A DNA stretch of 64,000 nucleotides from Ruminococcus sp. AF41-9 (GCF_003477525.1 NZ_QUDO01000014.1:1-64000), one strand, 5' to 3'; shown: positions 18,658 through 28,532, counted from the first letter of the stretch. Notes: generated by a model from the sequence alone, not told the origin. A program made the numbers and translations.

Positions 18658-18732
18658 AGCAGTATTTGTACGACATATAATTCTTTACAGGATATTATGA
18701 GATTATATGCAGATATAAAACTGCTTTTTTTA
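18658..18732 (+). terminator. Possible long-loop terminator after the BspA-like gene
   Basis: AGCAGT at 18658 can pair with ACTGCT at 18720, flanked by A-rich and T-rich runs (TTTTTTT after the 3' arm). The loop is about 56 nt, longer than usual. The remaining sequence up to the tRNA promoter is AT-rich and without genes. Confidence 0.4.
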
Positions 18733-18892
18733 TATACTGTATATTTATGATCATTTACACAAAAGCCTGCAAAATCCTGATTTTATGTGGCTTTCCGGCA
18801 TCTCACGTAAGTTGATGAAAATGACAGAATCGGCGGAAAATACACACACAATTGAAAAAATAAAAAAAATTAAAAAAATTTCAGAAAAGGTG

Positions 18893-18921
18893 TTGACATC
18901 CGACAAAATCCATTATATAAT
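18893..18921 (+). promoter_or_regulatory. Strong sigma-A promoter of the tRNA cluster
   Basis: Consensus TTGACA at 18893-18898 and TATAAT at 18916-18921 with an ideal 17-bp spacer, 54 bp before the first tRNA gene. Confidence 0.85.
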
Positions 18922-18975
18922 AGCAAAGCAAGTTGAGGCAGGGAAAAACAAAAACGACTCAACAAAGCAACATAT

Positions 18976-19048
18976 GGAATCTTAGCTCAGCTGGGAGAGC
19001 ATCTGCCTTACAAGCAGAGGGTCATAGGTTCGAGCCCTATAGGTTCCA
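18976..19048 (+). tRNA. tRNA-Val (UAC), copy 1
   Basis: A 73-nt cloverleaf: acceptor GGAATCT pairs with AGGTTCC, the anticodon loop CTTACAA gives anticodon TAC, and the T arm is ATAGG-TTCGAGC-CCTAT. Discriminator A. CCA is not encoded. Confidence 0.95.
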
Positions 19049-19063
19049 TATCTTAAAGAAAAT

Positions 19064-19137
19064 GGCGAGATAGCTCAGTTGGCTAGAGCACACGGTTCAT
19101 ACCCGTGGTGTCGAGGGTTCGAATCCCCCTCTCGCTA
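19064..19137 (+). tRNA. tRNA-Met (CAU), elongator type, copy 1
   Basis: A 74-nt cloverleaf: acceptor GGCGAGA pairs with TCTCGCT, anticodon stem CACGG/CCGTG with loop TTCATAC (anticodon CAT), T loop TTCGAAT. The first pair is G-U rather than the unpaired C-A of initiator tRNA, so I call the elongator. CCA is not encoded. Confidence 0.92.
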
Positions 19138-19168
19138 CTTGACAGAGAAATCTGTCCAAACAACATAT

Positions 19169-19241
19169 GGAATCTTAGCTCAGCTGGGAGAGCATCTGCC
19201 TTACAAGCAGAGGGTCATAGGTTCGAGCCCTATAGGTTCCA
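19169..19241 (+). tRNA. tRNA-Val (UAC), copy 2
   Basis: Identical over its full length to the copy at 18976-19048. It lies 31 nt after the first tRNA-Met. Confidence 0.95.
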
Positions 19242-19257
19242 TATCTTAAAAGAAAAT

Positions 19258-19331
19258 GGCGAGATAGCTCAGTTGGCTAGAGCACACGGTTCATACCCGT
19301 GGTGTCGAGGGTTCGAATCCCCCTCTCGCTA
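19258..19331 (+). tRNA. tRNA-Met (CAU), elongator type, copy 2
   Basis: Identical over its full length to the copy at 19064-19137. Confidence 0.92.
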
Positions 19332-19563
19332 CTATCTACGAAAGATAAGTCTGTAAATCTGAAGAGGAGGTTTATGGGCTTTTTTGTTTTTATGTACAAT
19401 ATTGAAGAAACAATTATCATAAAATAAAAAGGTAATATGAATTTTATCAATTAGTAAATGGAATAATCAAGAAGATATCTATTGCCATAATCAAGGAAAT
19501 CCTTTATAATATTAAAGGGTAAAAGCAAGGGGCTATATTAATCGTACTATGAAATGATAAAAA

Positions 19564-19596
19564 GGTAGTTATCCGCAGGTGGTAACTATCTTTTTT
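19564..19596 (+). terminator. Terminator between the tRNA cluster and the permease gene
   Basis: Stem GGTAGTTA with TAACTATC around an 11-nt loop followed by TTTTTT. It could end the tRNA transcript or be a leader terminator of the permease gene 79 nt downstream. No known purine riboswitch core (such as the TTTCTACC loop) is visible in 19332-19674. Confidence 0.8.
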
Positions 19597-19674
19597 GTAC
19601 CATAATTTCTAAACGATTAAGAAGCGGACATCTTGCTGCCCATGCATTAACATCCACGAAAGAGAGGGAAAGGA

Positions 19675-21144
19675 ATGGAGAAACAAGAAAAAAACACAGC
19701 AACCCCCTATGATCTTGACGGAAGGCCGCCGCTGAAGCTGGCGATCCCCCTTGGTCTGCAGCATGTACTGGCCATGTTTGTGGGAAACCTTACACCCCTT
19801 CTGATCATCACCGCAGCCTGTGGGATTGAGCCCGGCGGAGAACTGCAGGTAGCACTTCTGCAGAACGCCATGCTCATTGCAGGTATTGTAACGTTGGTTC
19901 AGGTATTTACCATCGGACCTGTCGGAGGAAAACTTCCGATCGTTATGGGAACTAGTTCCGGCTTTATCGGCGTATGTCAGAGCGTTGCCGGTGTTATGGG
20001 AAATGGTGTGGTAGCTTATGGTGCTATCATGGCAGCATCTTTTATCGGCGGACTTTTTGAGACGGTACTGGGAAGTTTCCTGAAACCACTGAGAAGATTT
20101 TTCCCGTCTGTTGTAACAGGAACCGTTGTACTTTCAATTGGTCTTTCACTGATTTCTGTTGGTATCGGTTCTTTTGGAGGCGGAAGTTCCTCGAAAGATT
20201 ATGGTTCTCTTGAGAACCTTTTTGTAGGTATGGTGGTTCTGATCGTGATCGTTGCACTGAAACACGGAACCAAAGGATTTACCAGTTTTGCGTCAATTCT
20301 GATCGGTATTATTGTAGGATATGTGCTGGTAAGCATTATGGCAGCCGTTCTGCCGACTACCTTTACTTATGTAGATGATGCAGGCACAACCGTAGAAGCA
20401 ACGAAATCCTGGGTATTAAACTGGGATAAAGTGGCCACTGCCTCCTGGTTTGCAATTCCGAAGATCATGCCTGTGAAATGGGTATTTGATGCAAGAGCGA
20501 TTGTTCCGATCTGTATTATGTTCGTAGTAACCGCAGTAGAGACTGTCGGTGATATCTCCGGTATCACAGAGGGCGGACTTGGAAGAGAAGCAACAGATAA
20601 AGAACTTTCCGGTGGTGTTATGTGTGATGGTCTTGGATCTTCACTTGCATCCGTATTTGGCGTACTTCCGAATACTTCTTTCAGCCAGAATGTAGGTCTG
20701 GTTGCCATGAATAAGGTTGTAAACCGTTTTTCAATCGCAACAGGCGGTATTTTCCTGATCGCATGCGGCCTGTTCCCGAAACTGGCAGCACTGATCTCTA
20801 TTATGCCGCAGAGCGTACTTGGCGGCGCAGCAGTTATGATGTTCTCATCTATCGTAGTCAGCGGTATCCAGTTAATCACAAAATGGCCGGTAACTCCGAG
20901 AAATGTAACCATCGTTTCTGTTGCACTTGGACTTGGCTATGGACTTGGTGCAAACTCCGCAGTTCTGGCTCAGCTCCCGCAGGCGATTACACTGATCTTC
21001 GGCGGTTCCGGAATCGTGCCGGCAGCATTGTTTGCCATTGTCCTGAACATCGTACTTCCACCGGATGAGAAATCTGAAGTAGAGATCGCAGAAGAGATTC
21101 TTGATATCAAGAAAAAGAAGCGCAGAAAAAATAAAAATTTATGA
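19675..21144 (+). CDS. NCS2-family xanthine/uracil permease
   Basis: 489 residues with about 12-14 hydrophobic segments. The NCS2 signature regions are present: 'LGLQHVLAMFVGNLTPLLII' near the N-terminus, 'GTSSGFIGV', 'ETVGDISGI', and 'GLGSSLASVFGVLPNTSFSQNVG', the family's conserved substrate-site loop with Asn and Ser. The closest named relatives by pattern are xanthine permeases (PbuX) of Firmicutes, but uracil or uric acid cannot be excluded. A basic cytoplasmic tail (KKKKRRKNKN) ends it. GAGAGGGAAAGG precedes the start. It stands alone, with the trp promoter immediately downstream. Confidence 0.85.
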   Translation: MEKQEKNTATPYDLDGRPPLKLAIPLGLQHVLAMFVGNLTPLLIITAACGIEPGGELQVALLQNAMLIAGIVTLVQVFTIGPVGGKLPIVMGTSSGFIGVCQSVAGVMGNGVVAYGAIMAASFIGGLFETVLGSFLKPLRRFFPSVVTGTVVLSIGLSLISVGIGSFGGGSSSKDYGSLENLFVGMVVLIVIVALKHGTKGFTSFASILIGIIVGYVLVSIMAAVLPTTFTYVDDAGTTVEATKSWVLNWDKVATASWFAIPKIMPVKWVFDARAIVPICIMFVVTAVETVGDISGITEGGLGREATDKELSGGVMCDGLGSSLASVFGVLPNTSFSQNVGLVAMNKVVNRFSIATGGIFLIACGLFPKLAALISIMPQSVLGGAAVMMFSSIVVSGIQLITKWPVTPRNVTIVSVALGLGYGLGANSAVLAQLPQAITLIFGGSGIVPAALFAIVLNIVLPPDEKSEVEIAEEILDIKKKKRRKNKNL

Positions 21145-21204
21145 ATAACCTCATTTTTATATGTTTTCCTATCATAAAAAATAAAGAAAAGTGAAATTCA
21201 GGGG

Positions 21205-21233
21205 TTGACAAATGAGGTTAGCGGTGGTAGATT
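21205..21233 (+). promoter_or_regulatory. Promoter of the trp operon
   Basis: TTGACA at 21205-21210, a 17-bp spacer and TAGATT at 21228-21233, placing the start just ahead of the T-box leader. Confidence 0.7.
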
Positions 21234-21239
21234 ATTTAC

Positions 21240-21539
21240 AAATTTAACAGACTAAACCGATGAAGCGGAAGTTAAAGCAGTCATGCGCGCACAGAGAATC
21301 CGGGAAGGTGAGAGCCGGGTGGAAATGCAGTCTGCCAAATGGGCCGCTGAGGGCGCAGTGAAAAGCATAAGAGAATCTGCTTAGTATCCTGCGACGTGGG
21401 GCATACGTCAGTTGCCGGAAATATGAAGGTATTTCGCAAAGAGTACGGTTCAAGCCGTAAATCAAGGTGGCACCGCGGGTGAAGTATATACGCTCGTCCT
21501 TGACAGAAACACAGATTCTGTCGTGGACGGGCGTTTTTT
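21240..21539 (+). promoter_or_regulatory. T-box leader with tryptophan specifier, controlling trpEGDCFBA
   Basis: The T-box sequence AAGGTGGCACCGCGG is at 21464-21478. Stem I elements precede it (AGAGAATCCGGG, GGTGAGAGCCGG). The specifier reads TGG (Trp) at 21340-21342, followed by the usual purine and TGAG a few bases later. The terminator stem CGCTCGTCC with GGACGGGCG and a T run is at 21491-21539. Uncharged tRNA-Trp should pair with TGG and the T-box, form the antiterminator and allow transcription of the operon; charged tRNA leaves the terminator in place. Confidence 0.9.
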
Positions 21540-21670
21540 GGTACAACAGGGAATTTCGTAGAAATTTCCTGACAGAGAAATATGGCTGAATCAGAAGAAG
21601 TTCAAAGAAGTTTAAAAAAAATTCAGAATCAGGACAGAATCAGTAATGACTAACTACAGGAGGTGTTCCC

Positions 21671-23158
21671 ATGTATCCAACATTAGAAACCATCAAACAG
21701 CTTGCACAGACAAAAGAATACCGTCGCATTCCTTTGTGCAGAGTACTTTACGCAGACAGATATACACCGGTAGAAGTGATGCGCACCCTGCGAAAAGCCA
21801 GCCGTCACTGTTACCTGCTGGAAAGTGCCAGCCAGACAGAGGTGTGGGGCAGATATTCGTTTCTGGGATATGAACCGTCCATGGAAATTACCTGTACGGA
21901 CGGAACTTTAAAAATCCGTAAAACAGATGCGCGGGGACAGGCAGAGGAAACGGTGAAACAGGTGACACATCCTGGCGATACACTCAGAGAAATCATCCGG
22001 GAATATAAAACTCCGGTGATGGAAAATATGCCTCCTTTCACAGGCGGGCTGGTAGGATATTTCTCCTACGATTACATTAAATACAGCGAGCCGAAACTGA
22101 AACTGGAAGATAAAGAACAGCAGGATTTCAGGGATATGGACCTGATGCTTTTTGACCAGGTGATCGTATTTGATCACTTCAAACAGAAAGTTCTCCTGAT
22201 CACCGGCGTGATGACAGATGACCTTGAGACATCTTATGAAGCGGCAGTAAAGAAACTGGAGGAAATGGCACAGTTTATCCGAAACGGCGAACATATGGAA
22301 TTTGAACCATTGAAACTCCAGTCCGAAATCCAGCCGAAGTTTCCGAAAGAGAAATACGCAGAGATGGTGGAAAAAGCAAAACATTACATCAAGGAGGGCG
22401 ATATTTTCCAGGTGGTACTTTCCAACCCGATGAGAGCAAAAGCAACCGGAAGCCTGTTCGATACTTACCGTGTTCTCCGCGCAACCAACCCGTCACCATA
22501 CATGTTCTACTTCTCCAGCGATGACATCGAACTGGCAGGTGCTTCCCCTGAAACCCTTGCGAAACTGGAGAACGGTACCTTAAGTACCTTCCCGCTGGCA
22601 GGAACCAGACCAAGAGGAAAGACAAGAGAAGAAGATAAAGCTCTGGAAGAGGGACTTCTGAAAGACGAAAAAGAACTTGCAGAGCACAACATGCTGGTAG
22701 ACCTTGGACGAAATGATATCGGAAAGATCAGCAAAATCGGAACGGTAAAAGTAGAAAAATATCTCTGTGTGGAACGTTTTTCCCATGTCATGCATCTGGG
22801 TTCTACCGTGACCGGAATCATCAGAGATGACAAAGATGCTGTAGATGCAGTAGATTCCATCCTTCCGGCAGGAACACTTTCCGGAGCACCGAAATTCAGA
22901 GCATGTCAGATCATTGAGGAACTGGAACAGAGCAAGAGAGGAATCTATGGAGGTGCCATCGGTTATCTGGATTTTGCAGGAAACCTGGATACCTGCATTG
23001 CCATCCGGCTGGTTTACAAGAAGAACGGAGAAATCTGCATCCGGTCAGGGGCTGGAATCGTGGCAGACAGTGTACCGGAAAAAGAATTTCAGGAATGCTG
23101 CAATAAGGCGAGAGCTGTAGTACAGGCAATTGAGCAGGCACAGGAGGGATTAGAATGA
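21671..23158 (+). CDS. trpE: Anthranilate synthase component I
   Basis: 495 residues, normal TrpE length. The LLES motif at residues 49-52 forms the tryptophan feedback site. The chorismate-binding core is intact ('PFTGGLVGYFSYDY', 'GDIFQVVLSNP', 'GASPETL', 'PLAGTRPRG', 'LVDLGRNDIG', 'SGAPKFRACQIIEELE', 'GAGIVADSVPEKEF'). With TrpG it makes anthranilate from chorismate and glutamine. First gene of the operon, after an AGGAGG site and the T-box leader. Its stop overlaps the trpG start (ATGA). Confidence 0.97.
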   Translation: MYPTLETIKQLAQTKEYRRIPLCRVLYADRYTPVEVMRTLRKASRHCYLLESASQTEVWGRYSFLGYEPSMEITCTDGTLKIRKTDARGQAEETVKQVTHPGDTLREIIREYKTPVMENMPPFTGGLVGYFSYDYIKYSEPKLKLEDKEQQDFRDMDLMLFDQVIVFDHFKQKVLLITGVMTDDLETSYEAAVKKLEEMAQFIRNGEHMEFEPLKLQSEIQPKFPKEKYAEMVEKAKHYIKEGDIFQVVLSNPMRAKATGSLFDTYRVLRATNPSPYMFYFSSDDIELAGASPETLAKLENGTLSTFPLAGTRPRGKTREEDKALEEGLLKDEKELAEHNMLVDLGRNDIGKISKIGTVKVEKYLCVERFSHVMHLGSTVTGIIRDDKDAVDAVDSILPAGTLSGAPKFRACQIIEELEQSKRGIYGGAIGYLDFAGNLDTCIAIRLVYKKNGEICIRSGAGIVADSVPEKEFQECCNKARAVVQAIEQAQEGLE

Positions 23159-23732
23159 TATTACTGATCGATAATTATGACAGTTTTTCCTATAATTTAT
23201 ATCAGCTCATCGGAGGCGTAGAGCCGGACATCAAAGTAGTGAGAAATGATGAATGTACACTGGAAGAGATCGCAGAGATGAAGCCGGAAGCCATCATTTT
23301 ATCCCCCGGCCCGGGACGTCCGGAAGATGCGGGAATCTGTATTCCGGTGATTAAAGAGTTTGCAGGTAAAATCCCGATCCTGGGTGTGTGCCTGGGTCAT
23401 CAGTCTATCTGTGAAGCCTTTGGCGGAACGGTTTCTTATGCGAAAGAGCTGATGCATGGAAAGAAAAAGCCGATGTATAAAACGGGTGAGAGCCAGTTGT
23501 TTAAAGGCTTACCGGATACTTTTGCAGCAGCCAGATATCATCACTGGCAGCGTTAAAAGATACACTGCCGGAGGAACTGAGAGTAACCGCAGAGTCAGAG
23601 GACGGCGAGGTTATGGCGGTGGAACATACGAAATATCCGGTTTTCGGAGTGCAGTTTCATCCGGAATCTGTTATGACACCGGATGGCAGAGCGATGATAG
23701 AGAATTTCATGGAGGTAGTGAGAAATGATTAA
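23155..23732 (+). CDS. trpG: Anthranilate synthase component II (glutamine amidotransferase), broken by one missing base
   Basis: Class I glutamine amidotransferase with [10 protein letters not shown] at the start, [11 protein letters not shown], and the nucleophile Cys79 in GVCLGHQ. The frame stops at 23556, but the next frame continues [14 protein letters not shown] and reaches the catalytic FHPES and stop at 23732. Restoring one base at about 23541 gives 192 residues, the normal length. Its restored end overlaps trpD by 8 bp, as expected for translational coupling. It supplies ammonia to TrpE. The break is probably sequence error, because the downstream residues are under clear conservation. 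Confidence 0.92.
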
Positions 23733-24735
23733 AGAAGCCATTATTAAATTATCAAAGAAAAGGGACTTAACATATACAGAGGCAGAAAACGTAATGGACG
23801 AGATCATGAGTGGTCAGGCGACACCGGTGCAGATGTCTGCATATCTTACTGCTTTATCTTTAAAAGGAGAAACCATTGATGAGATCACAGCTTCCGCAGC
23901 AGGGATGAGAGCGCATTGCATCAAGCTTCTCCATGATATGGATGTGCTGGAAATCGTAGGTACCGGCGGAGACGGAGCAAACTCCTTCAATATTTCCACA
24001 ACCTCTTCTCTGGTGATCGCAGCAGGCGGTGTTCCGGTTGCAAAACATGGAAACAGAGCAGCTTCTTCCAAATCAGGAGCAGCAGATGTTCTGGAAGCTC
24101 TTGGCGTGAAGATCACATTAACGCCGGAACGCAGCGCAGAGATTCTGAAAAAAATCAATATCTGTTTCTTATTTGCCCAGAATTATCACATTGCCATGAA
24201 ATATGTGGCACCGATCCGAAAGGAACTGAGCATTCGAACCGTATTTAATATTCTTGGACCGTTAAGCAACCCGGCAGGTGCAAATATGGAGCTGATGGGA
24301 GTTTATGATCAGGCGCTGGTAGAGCCACTGGCACAGGTTATGGCAAATCTTGGAGTGAACAGAGGAATGGTTGTTTACGGACAGGACAGTCTGGATGAGA
24401 TTTCCATGTGTGCGCCGACTTCTGTATGTGAGATTAAAGATGGAAAATTTACTTCCTATGAGATCACACCGGAGCAGTTCGGATATACAAGATGTGAAAA
24501 AGGAGCCCTGACAGGCGGTACTCCGGCAGAGAATGCAGAGATCACCAAAGCAATCTTAAAAGGGGAAGAAAAGGGTGCCAAACGTCAGGCAGTCTGCTTA
24601 AATGCAGGTGCGGCACTTTACATAGCAGGAAAAGCTGATTCCGTGGAAGCAGGTGTGAAGCTGGCAGAATCCCTGATCGACAGCGGCGCAGCACTGAAGA
24701 AACTGGAAGAATTTGTAGAAGAGACAAATAAATAA
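23725..24735 (+). CDS. trpD: Anthranilate phosphoribosyltransferase
   Basis: 336 residues. The phosphoribosyl-pyrophosphate loop [16 protein letters not shown] (about residue 80) and '[21 protein letters not shown]' are the family signatures. It transfers phosphoribose to anthranilate. It is a stand-alone TrpD, not fused to TrpG as in enterobacteria. It overlaps the restored trpG end and is separated from trpC by 131 nt holding a hairpin. Confidence 0.97.
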   Translation: MIKEAIIKLSKKRDLTYTEAENVMDEIMSGQATPVQMSAYLTALSLKGETIDEITASAAGMRAHCIKLLHDMDVLEIVGTGGDGANSFNISTTSSLVIAAGGVPVAKHGNRAASSKSGAADVLEALGVKITLTPERSAEILKKINICFLFAQNYHIAMKYVAPIRKELSIRTVFNILGPLSNPAGANMELMGVYDQALVEPLAQVMANLGVNRGMVVYGQDSLDEISMCAPTSVCEIKDGKFTSYEITPEQFGYTRCEKGALTGGTPAENAEITKAILKGEEKGAKRQAVCLNAGAALYIAGKADSVEAGVKLAESLIDSGAALKKLEEFVEETNK

Positions 24736-24742
24736 GAAGCGT

Positions 24743-24785
24743 AACAGTTCCGTATTCTTGCAGAACAGCGGACTGCGGAACTGTT
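24743..24785 (+). other. Hairpin in the trpD-trpC gap
   Basis: A perfect 10-bp stem, AACAGTTCCG with CGGAACTGTT, around a 23-nt loop. No T run follows, so it is more likely an RNA-stability or processing structure than a terminator. Confidence 0.5.
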
Positions 24786-24866
24786 ATCAGACGGTTACTG
24801 AAAAAGCAACTGATAACATATATAGAAGACAATATATACAGAATGTGAAAGAAAACGATAGAGCTT

Positions 24867-25667
24867 ATGAAGAATATATTAGAAGAAATCGCAGCCAGAA
24901 CAAGAGAGCGGATTGCAAAAGAAAAAATACAGGTTTCCGTTTCTGAGCTGGAAAACCGGATTCAGGAAGGGAATAAGAAAGCAGGGAAAAAGATGACTTT
25001 CCTTCAGGCTTTGCAGAAAGACGGGATGTCCTATATCTGTGAGGTGAAAAAAGCATCTCCATCCAAAGGACTGATCGCACCGGAGTTTCCATATCTGGCA
25101 ATTGCGCAGGAATATGAACAGGCAGGCGCCAGCGCAATCTCCTGTCTCACAGAACCGTTTTATTTTCAGGGATCGGACCAGTATCTGAGAGAAATCGCAG
25201 GTGCGGTGCAGATTCCGGTGCTTCGGAAGGATTTTACAGTGGATGAATATATGATCTATCAGGCGAAAGCTCTTGGAGCATCTGCGGTACTGCTGATCTG
25301 TGCGATCCTCGATGACGGAGAACTGAAAGCATACCGGCAGCTTGCAAAGGAACTGGGGCTGGAGGCGCTGGTGGAAGCCCATGATGAATATGAAGTGGAC
25401 AGAGCTTTGAATCTGGGTGCGGAGATTGTCGGGGTAAATAACCGTGATCTCAGGACATTTCAGGTGGATATGAATAACAGTATCCGGCTTCGAAAGATGG
25501 CACCGGATGATGTGGTTTTTGTTTCTGAAAGCGGAATCCGCACACCGGACGATATCAGGCTGCTTTATGAGAATCAGGTGGATGCCGTGCTGATCGGTGA
25601 GACACTTATGCGGAGCCCGGATAAGAAGGCGGCACTGGAAAGTCTGAATGGAAGTCCGCTGAAATGA
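24867..25667 (+). CDS. trpC: Indole-3-glycerol phosphate synthase
   Basis: 266 residues with the family motifs CEVKKASPSKG (catalytic Lys), 'ASAISCLTEPFYFQGS', 'LRKDFTVDEY', 'VNNRDLRTFQVD' and 'FVSESGI'. It closes the indole ring from the ribulose phosphate intermediate. It is not fused to TrpF. No strong ribosome site is visible before the ATG at 24867. Confidence 0.96.
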   Translation: MKNILEEIAARTRERIAKEKIQVSVSELENRIQEGNKKAGKKMTFLQALQKDGMSYICEVKKASPSKGLIAPEFPYLAIAQEYEQAGASAISCLTEPFYFQGSDQYLREIAGAVQIPVLRKDFTVDEYMIYQAKALGASAVLLICAILDDGELKAYRQLAKELGLEALVEAHDEYEVDRALNLGAEIVGVNNRDLRTFQVDMNNSIRLRKMAPDDVVFVSESGIRTPDDIRLLYENQVDAVLIGETLMRSPDKKAALESLNGSPLK

Positions 25668-25758
25668 ATTCCGGGATTTGAGTTGTCTGAGGAGAATGAC
25701 AGTGAGAAGATTGCGGTAAGGATATTGGATAACAGCAGTCTTCTTCGGAGATTTTGAT

Positions 25759-26385
25759 ATGAGCAGAGAACAGCAGCAAAAAACAAAAATAAAGATCTGC
25801 GGACTGAAATGTCCGGAAGATATTGCATATGTAAATGAAGCGAAACCGGATTACTGTGGATTTATCATAGAATTTCCAAAAAGCAGCAGAAATGTCACAG
25901 GCGATCAGGTAAGGATTCTTATCGCAGAACTGGATAAGAATATTATTCCGGTGGGCGTTTTTGTGAATGCGGCACCGGAGAGGGTAGAAGAGCTGCTTCT
26001 TGACGGGACCATCCGGATCGCACAGCTTCACGGACAGGAAGATGATGATTATATCAGAAGGATTCAAAAGAATACAGGAAGTCAGGTGATCAAGGCTTTT
26101 TCTGTGAAAGCGGCGCAGGATATTGAGCTGGCATTAAAAAGTCCGGCTGATTATATTCTGCTGGATCAGGGAGGCGGCGGAACCGGACAGACGTTTGACT
26201 GGTCGCTGATTCCTGAGATAAAAAGGCCGTTTTTCCTGGCAGGAGGTCTGGGGGCTGACAATCTGGAGCAGGCGGTTGATACGATACGTCCTTATGCCGT
26301 AGATTTAAGCAGCAGTGTAGAGACGGACGGCGTAAAAGACAGAAGTAAGATTCTGGAAGCGGTGAGTCTGGTACATAAAAAGTAA
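25759..26385 (+). CDS. trpF: Phosphoribosylanthranilate isomerase
   Basis: 208 residues. It has KICGLK with the catalytic Cys near the start, 'VGVFVNAAPERV', 'IAQLHGQED', 'LLDQGGGGTGQTFDWSLI' and 'FLAGGLGADNLEQA'. It isomerises phosphoribosylanthranilate to the ribulose form in the operon's third step. The gap to trpC is 91 nt with only a weak site (CGGAGA) before the start. Confidence 0.95.
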   Translation: MSREQQQKTKIKICGLKCPEDIAYVNEAKPDYCGFIIEFPKSSRNVTGDQVRILIAELDKNIIPVGVFVNAAPERVEELLLDGTIRIAQLHGQEDDDYIRRIQKNTGSQVIKAFSVKAAQDIELALKSPADYILLDQGGGGTGQTFDWSLIPEIKRPFFLAGGLGADNLEQAVDTIRPYAVDLSSSVETDGVKDRSKILEAVSLVHKK

Positions 26386-26532
26386 TTACAGACAAAGAGT
26401 ACTTTGCGTGAAACCGAAGAATTGTCTGATTCAGTCAAAAACAGGATAGATGAAAGATCATAGATCAAAAAATAACAGAAAAACAGATTTTTATTAATAC
26501 CATATTTGAATATACATAAGGAGGACATACAG

Positions 26533-27715
26533 ATGTCAAAAGGAAGATTCGGCATTCACGGAGGACAGTACATTCCGGAAACATTAATGAATGCTGTCAT
26601 CGAACTGGAAGAAGCCTATAACCATTACAAAGATGACCCGGAATTTAATGCGGAGCTACAGAGCTTCTGAATGAATATGCAGGAAGACCGTCACGTCTTT
26701 ACTTTGCATCTCATATGACAGAAGATCTGGGTGGTGCGAAGGTTTATTTAAAGAGAGAGGATTTAAACCATACAGGTGCGCACAAGATCAATAACGTACT
26801 GGGTCAGGTGCTTCTTGCAAAAAAATGGGCAAGACCCGTGTTATCGCAGAAACAGGTGCAGGACAGCATGGTGTGGCAACTGCGACGGCGGCAGCTCTGA
26901 TGGGTATGGAATGTGAGATTTTTATGGGAAAGGAAGATACGGAGCGTCAGGCGTTGAATGTATACAGAATGCGTCTTCTGGGAGCGAAAGTCAATGCAGT
27001 TACTTCCGGTACAGCGACACTGAAAGATGCGGTTTCCGAGACAATGAGAGAGTGGACAAACCGTATTTCTGATACACATTATGTGCTTGGTTCTGTCATG
27101 GGACCACATCCGTTCCCGACGATCGTACGTGATTTCCAGGCTGTGATTTCCAAGGAGATTAAAGAGCAGATCCTTGAGAAAGAGGGAAGACTTCCGGATG
27201 CGGTTCTGGCATGTGTCGGCGGCGGATCAAATGCAATCGGAACTTTTTATAATTTTATTGAAGATAAAGATGTCAGACTGATCGGATGTGAGGCAGCAGG
27301 CCGCGGAGTAAATACTGCGGAGACAGCAGCGACGATCGCAACCGGTAAGCTGGGAATTTTCCATGGTATGAAATCTTATTTCTGCCAGGATGAATATGGT
27401 CAGATCGCACCGGTATATTCGATTTCCGCAGGTCTGGATTACCCGGGAATCGGACCGGAACATGCACATCTGTATGATACCGGACGTGCGGAATATGTGC
27501 CGGTTACGGATGAAGAAGCTGTGGAGGCATTTGAGTATCTTTCAAGAACTGAGGGAATCATTCCTGCGATCGAGAGTGCTCATGCGGTTGCCTATGCAAA
27601 GAAGATCGTTCCGCAGATGCGTAAAGACCAGATTGTAGTAATTACCATTTCAGGACGTGGAGATAAGGACTGTGCGGCAATCGCACGTTACAGAGGGGAG
27701 GATTTACATGAATAA
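26533..27715 (+). CDS. trpB: Tryptophan synthase beta chain, broken by two missing bases
   Basis: The start is [20 protein letters not shown] after AAGGAGG. The first frame stops at 26670. The second gives '[20 protein letters not shown]' plus GAHKINN with the pyridoxal-phosphate Lys. The third runs from [20 protein letters not shown] to the stop, with GGGSNAIG and '[11 protein letters not shown]'. Restoring one base near 26657 and one A in the run at 26819-26825 gives 394 residues, the normal size. It joins indole and serine to give tryptophan in complex with TrpA. The stop overlaps the trpA start by 8 bp. Confidence 0.93.
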
Positions 27716-28487
27716 GAGAATTGCAGGGGCATTTGAGAAAGGAAAGGCGTTTATTCCGTTTATTACGTGTGGAGATCCGTCTCTGGAGGTGACGGAGCAG
27801 CTTGTTTATGCGATGGAGGAAGCGGGAGCTGATCTGATCGAGCTGGGTATTCCGTTTTCTGATCCGACCGCGGAAGGTCCGGTGATCCAGGGGGCGAATG
27901 TGAGAGCGCTTTCCGGGGGAGTTACCACGGATAAAGTGTTTGATAGGGTAGTTAACATCAGAAAGAACAGTTCTGTTCCGATGGTGTTTATGACTTATGC
28001 GAATGTGGTATTTTCTTATGGGACAGAACGTTTCATTAAGAAGGCGGCGGAGATTGGCATGGATGGGCTGATTCTGCCGGATGTTCCGTTTGAGGAGAAG
28101 GAGGAGTTTGATACGGTTTGTAAAAAATACGGACTGGATCTGATTTCGCTGATCGCGCCGACTTCTCATGAGAGGATTGCGCAGATCGCGAAAGAGGCGG
28201 AAGGATTTGTTTACTGTGTTTCTTCTCTGGGAGTTACAGGAACCAGAGCGAATATCACTACGGATATCGGGGCTATGGTGAAGCTGGTGAAAGAGGCGAA
28301 GGATATTCCGTGTGCGGTAGGTTTTGGTATTTCTACTCCGGAGCAGGCGAAGAAGATGGCTGCGCAGTCAGATGGTGCGATCGTTGGGTCTGCGATCGTG
28401 AAGCTGTGTGCGCAGTATGGGACTGATTGTGTGCCGTATGTGAAGGAATATGTGAAAGCTATGAAGGATGCGGTGAGAGAGGCGTAA
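27708..28487 (+). CDS. trpA: Tryptophan synthase alpha chain
   Basis: Start at 27708 (MNKRIAGAF), preceded by GGGGAGG inside trpB; 259 residues. The signature [17 protein letters not shown] holds catalytic Glu and Asp, and '[15 protein letters not shown]', '[15 protein letters not shown]' and '[11 protein letters not shown]' follow. It cleaves indole-3-glycerol phosphate and channels indole to TrpB. It is the last gene of the operon. No simple terminator follows; the 224-nt hairpin element begins 45 nt later and could serve that purpose. Confidence 0.97.
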   Translation: MNKRIAGAFEKGKAFIPFITCGDPSLEVTEQLVYAMEEAGADLIELGIPFSDPTAEGPVIQGANVRALSGGVTTDKVFDRVVNIRKNSSVPMVFMTYANVVFSYGTERFIKKAAEIGMDGLILPDVPFEEKEEFDTVCKKYGLDLISLIAPTSHERIAQIAKEAEGFVYCVSSLGVTGTRANITTDIGAMVKLVKEAKDIPCAVGFGISTPEQAKKMAAQSDGAIVGSAIVKLCAQYGTDCVPYVKEYVKAMKDAVREA

Positions 28488-28532
28488 GTCCGTTAACTTT
28501 TACTGGAAAAATTTGTAAAAAAGCAGGTGAAG

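Larger units (their letters stand above)
18968..19333 (+). repeat. Tandem duplication of a tRNA-Val/tRNA-Met pair
   Basis: Unit one (18968-19139) and unit two (19161-19333) are identical except for one extra A between the two tRNAs in unit two. Only 21 nt separate them. The single strong promoter at 18893 would serve all four genes. Confidence 0.9.

Noticed and set aside
18785..18985. Small gene ahead of the tRNA cluster
   Set aside because: Lysine-rich low-complexity frame that covers the tRNA promoter and runs into the first tRNA; no homology-like motif.
19105..19356. Open frame across the tRNA genes
   Set aside because: It is a by-product of the duplicated tRNA sequences.
19332..19674. 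Purine riboswitch before the NCS2 permease
   Set aside because: The terminator hairpin is present but the purine-aptamer loop sequences are absent.
26533..27715. trpB as a true pseudogene
   Set aside because: Both breaks are single-base, one in an A run, and all catalytic residues are intact, so sequencing error is more likely; not settled without reads.
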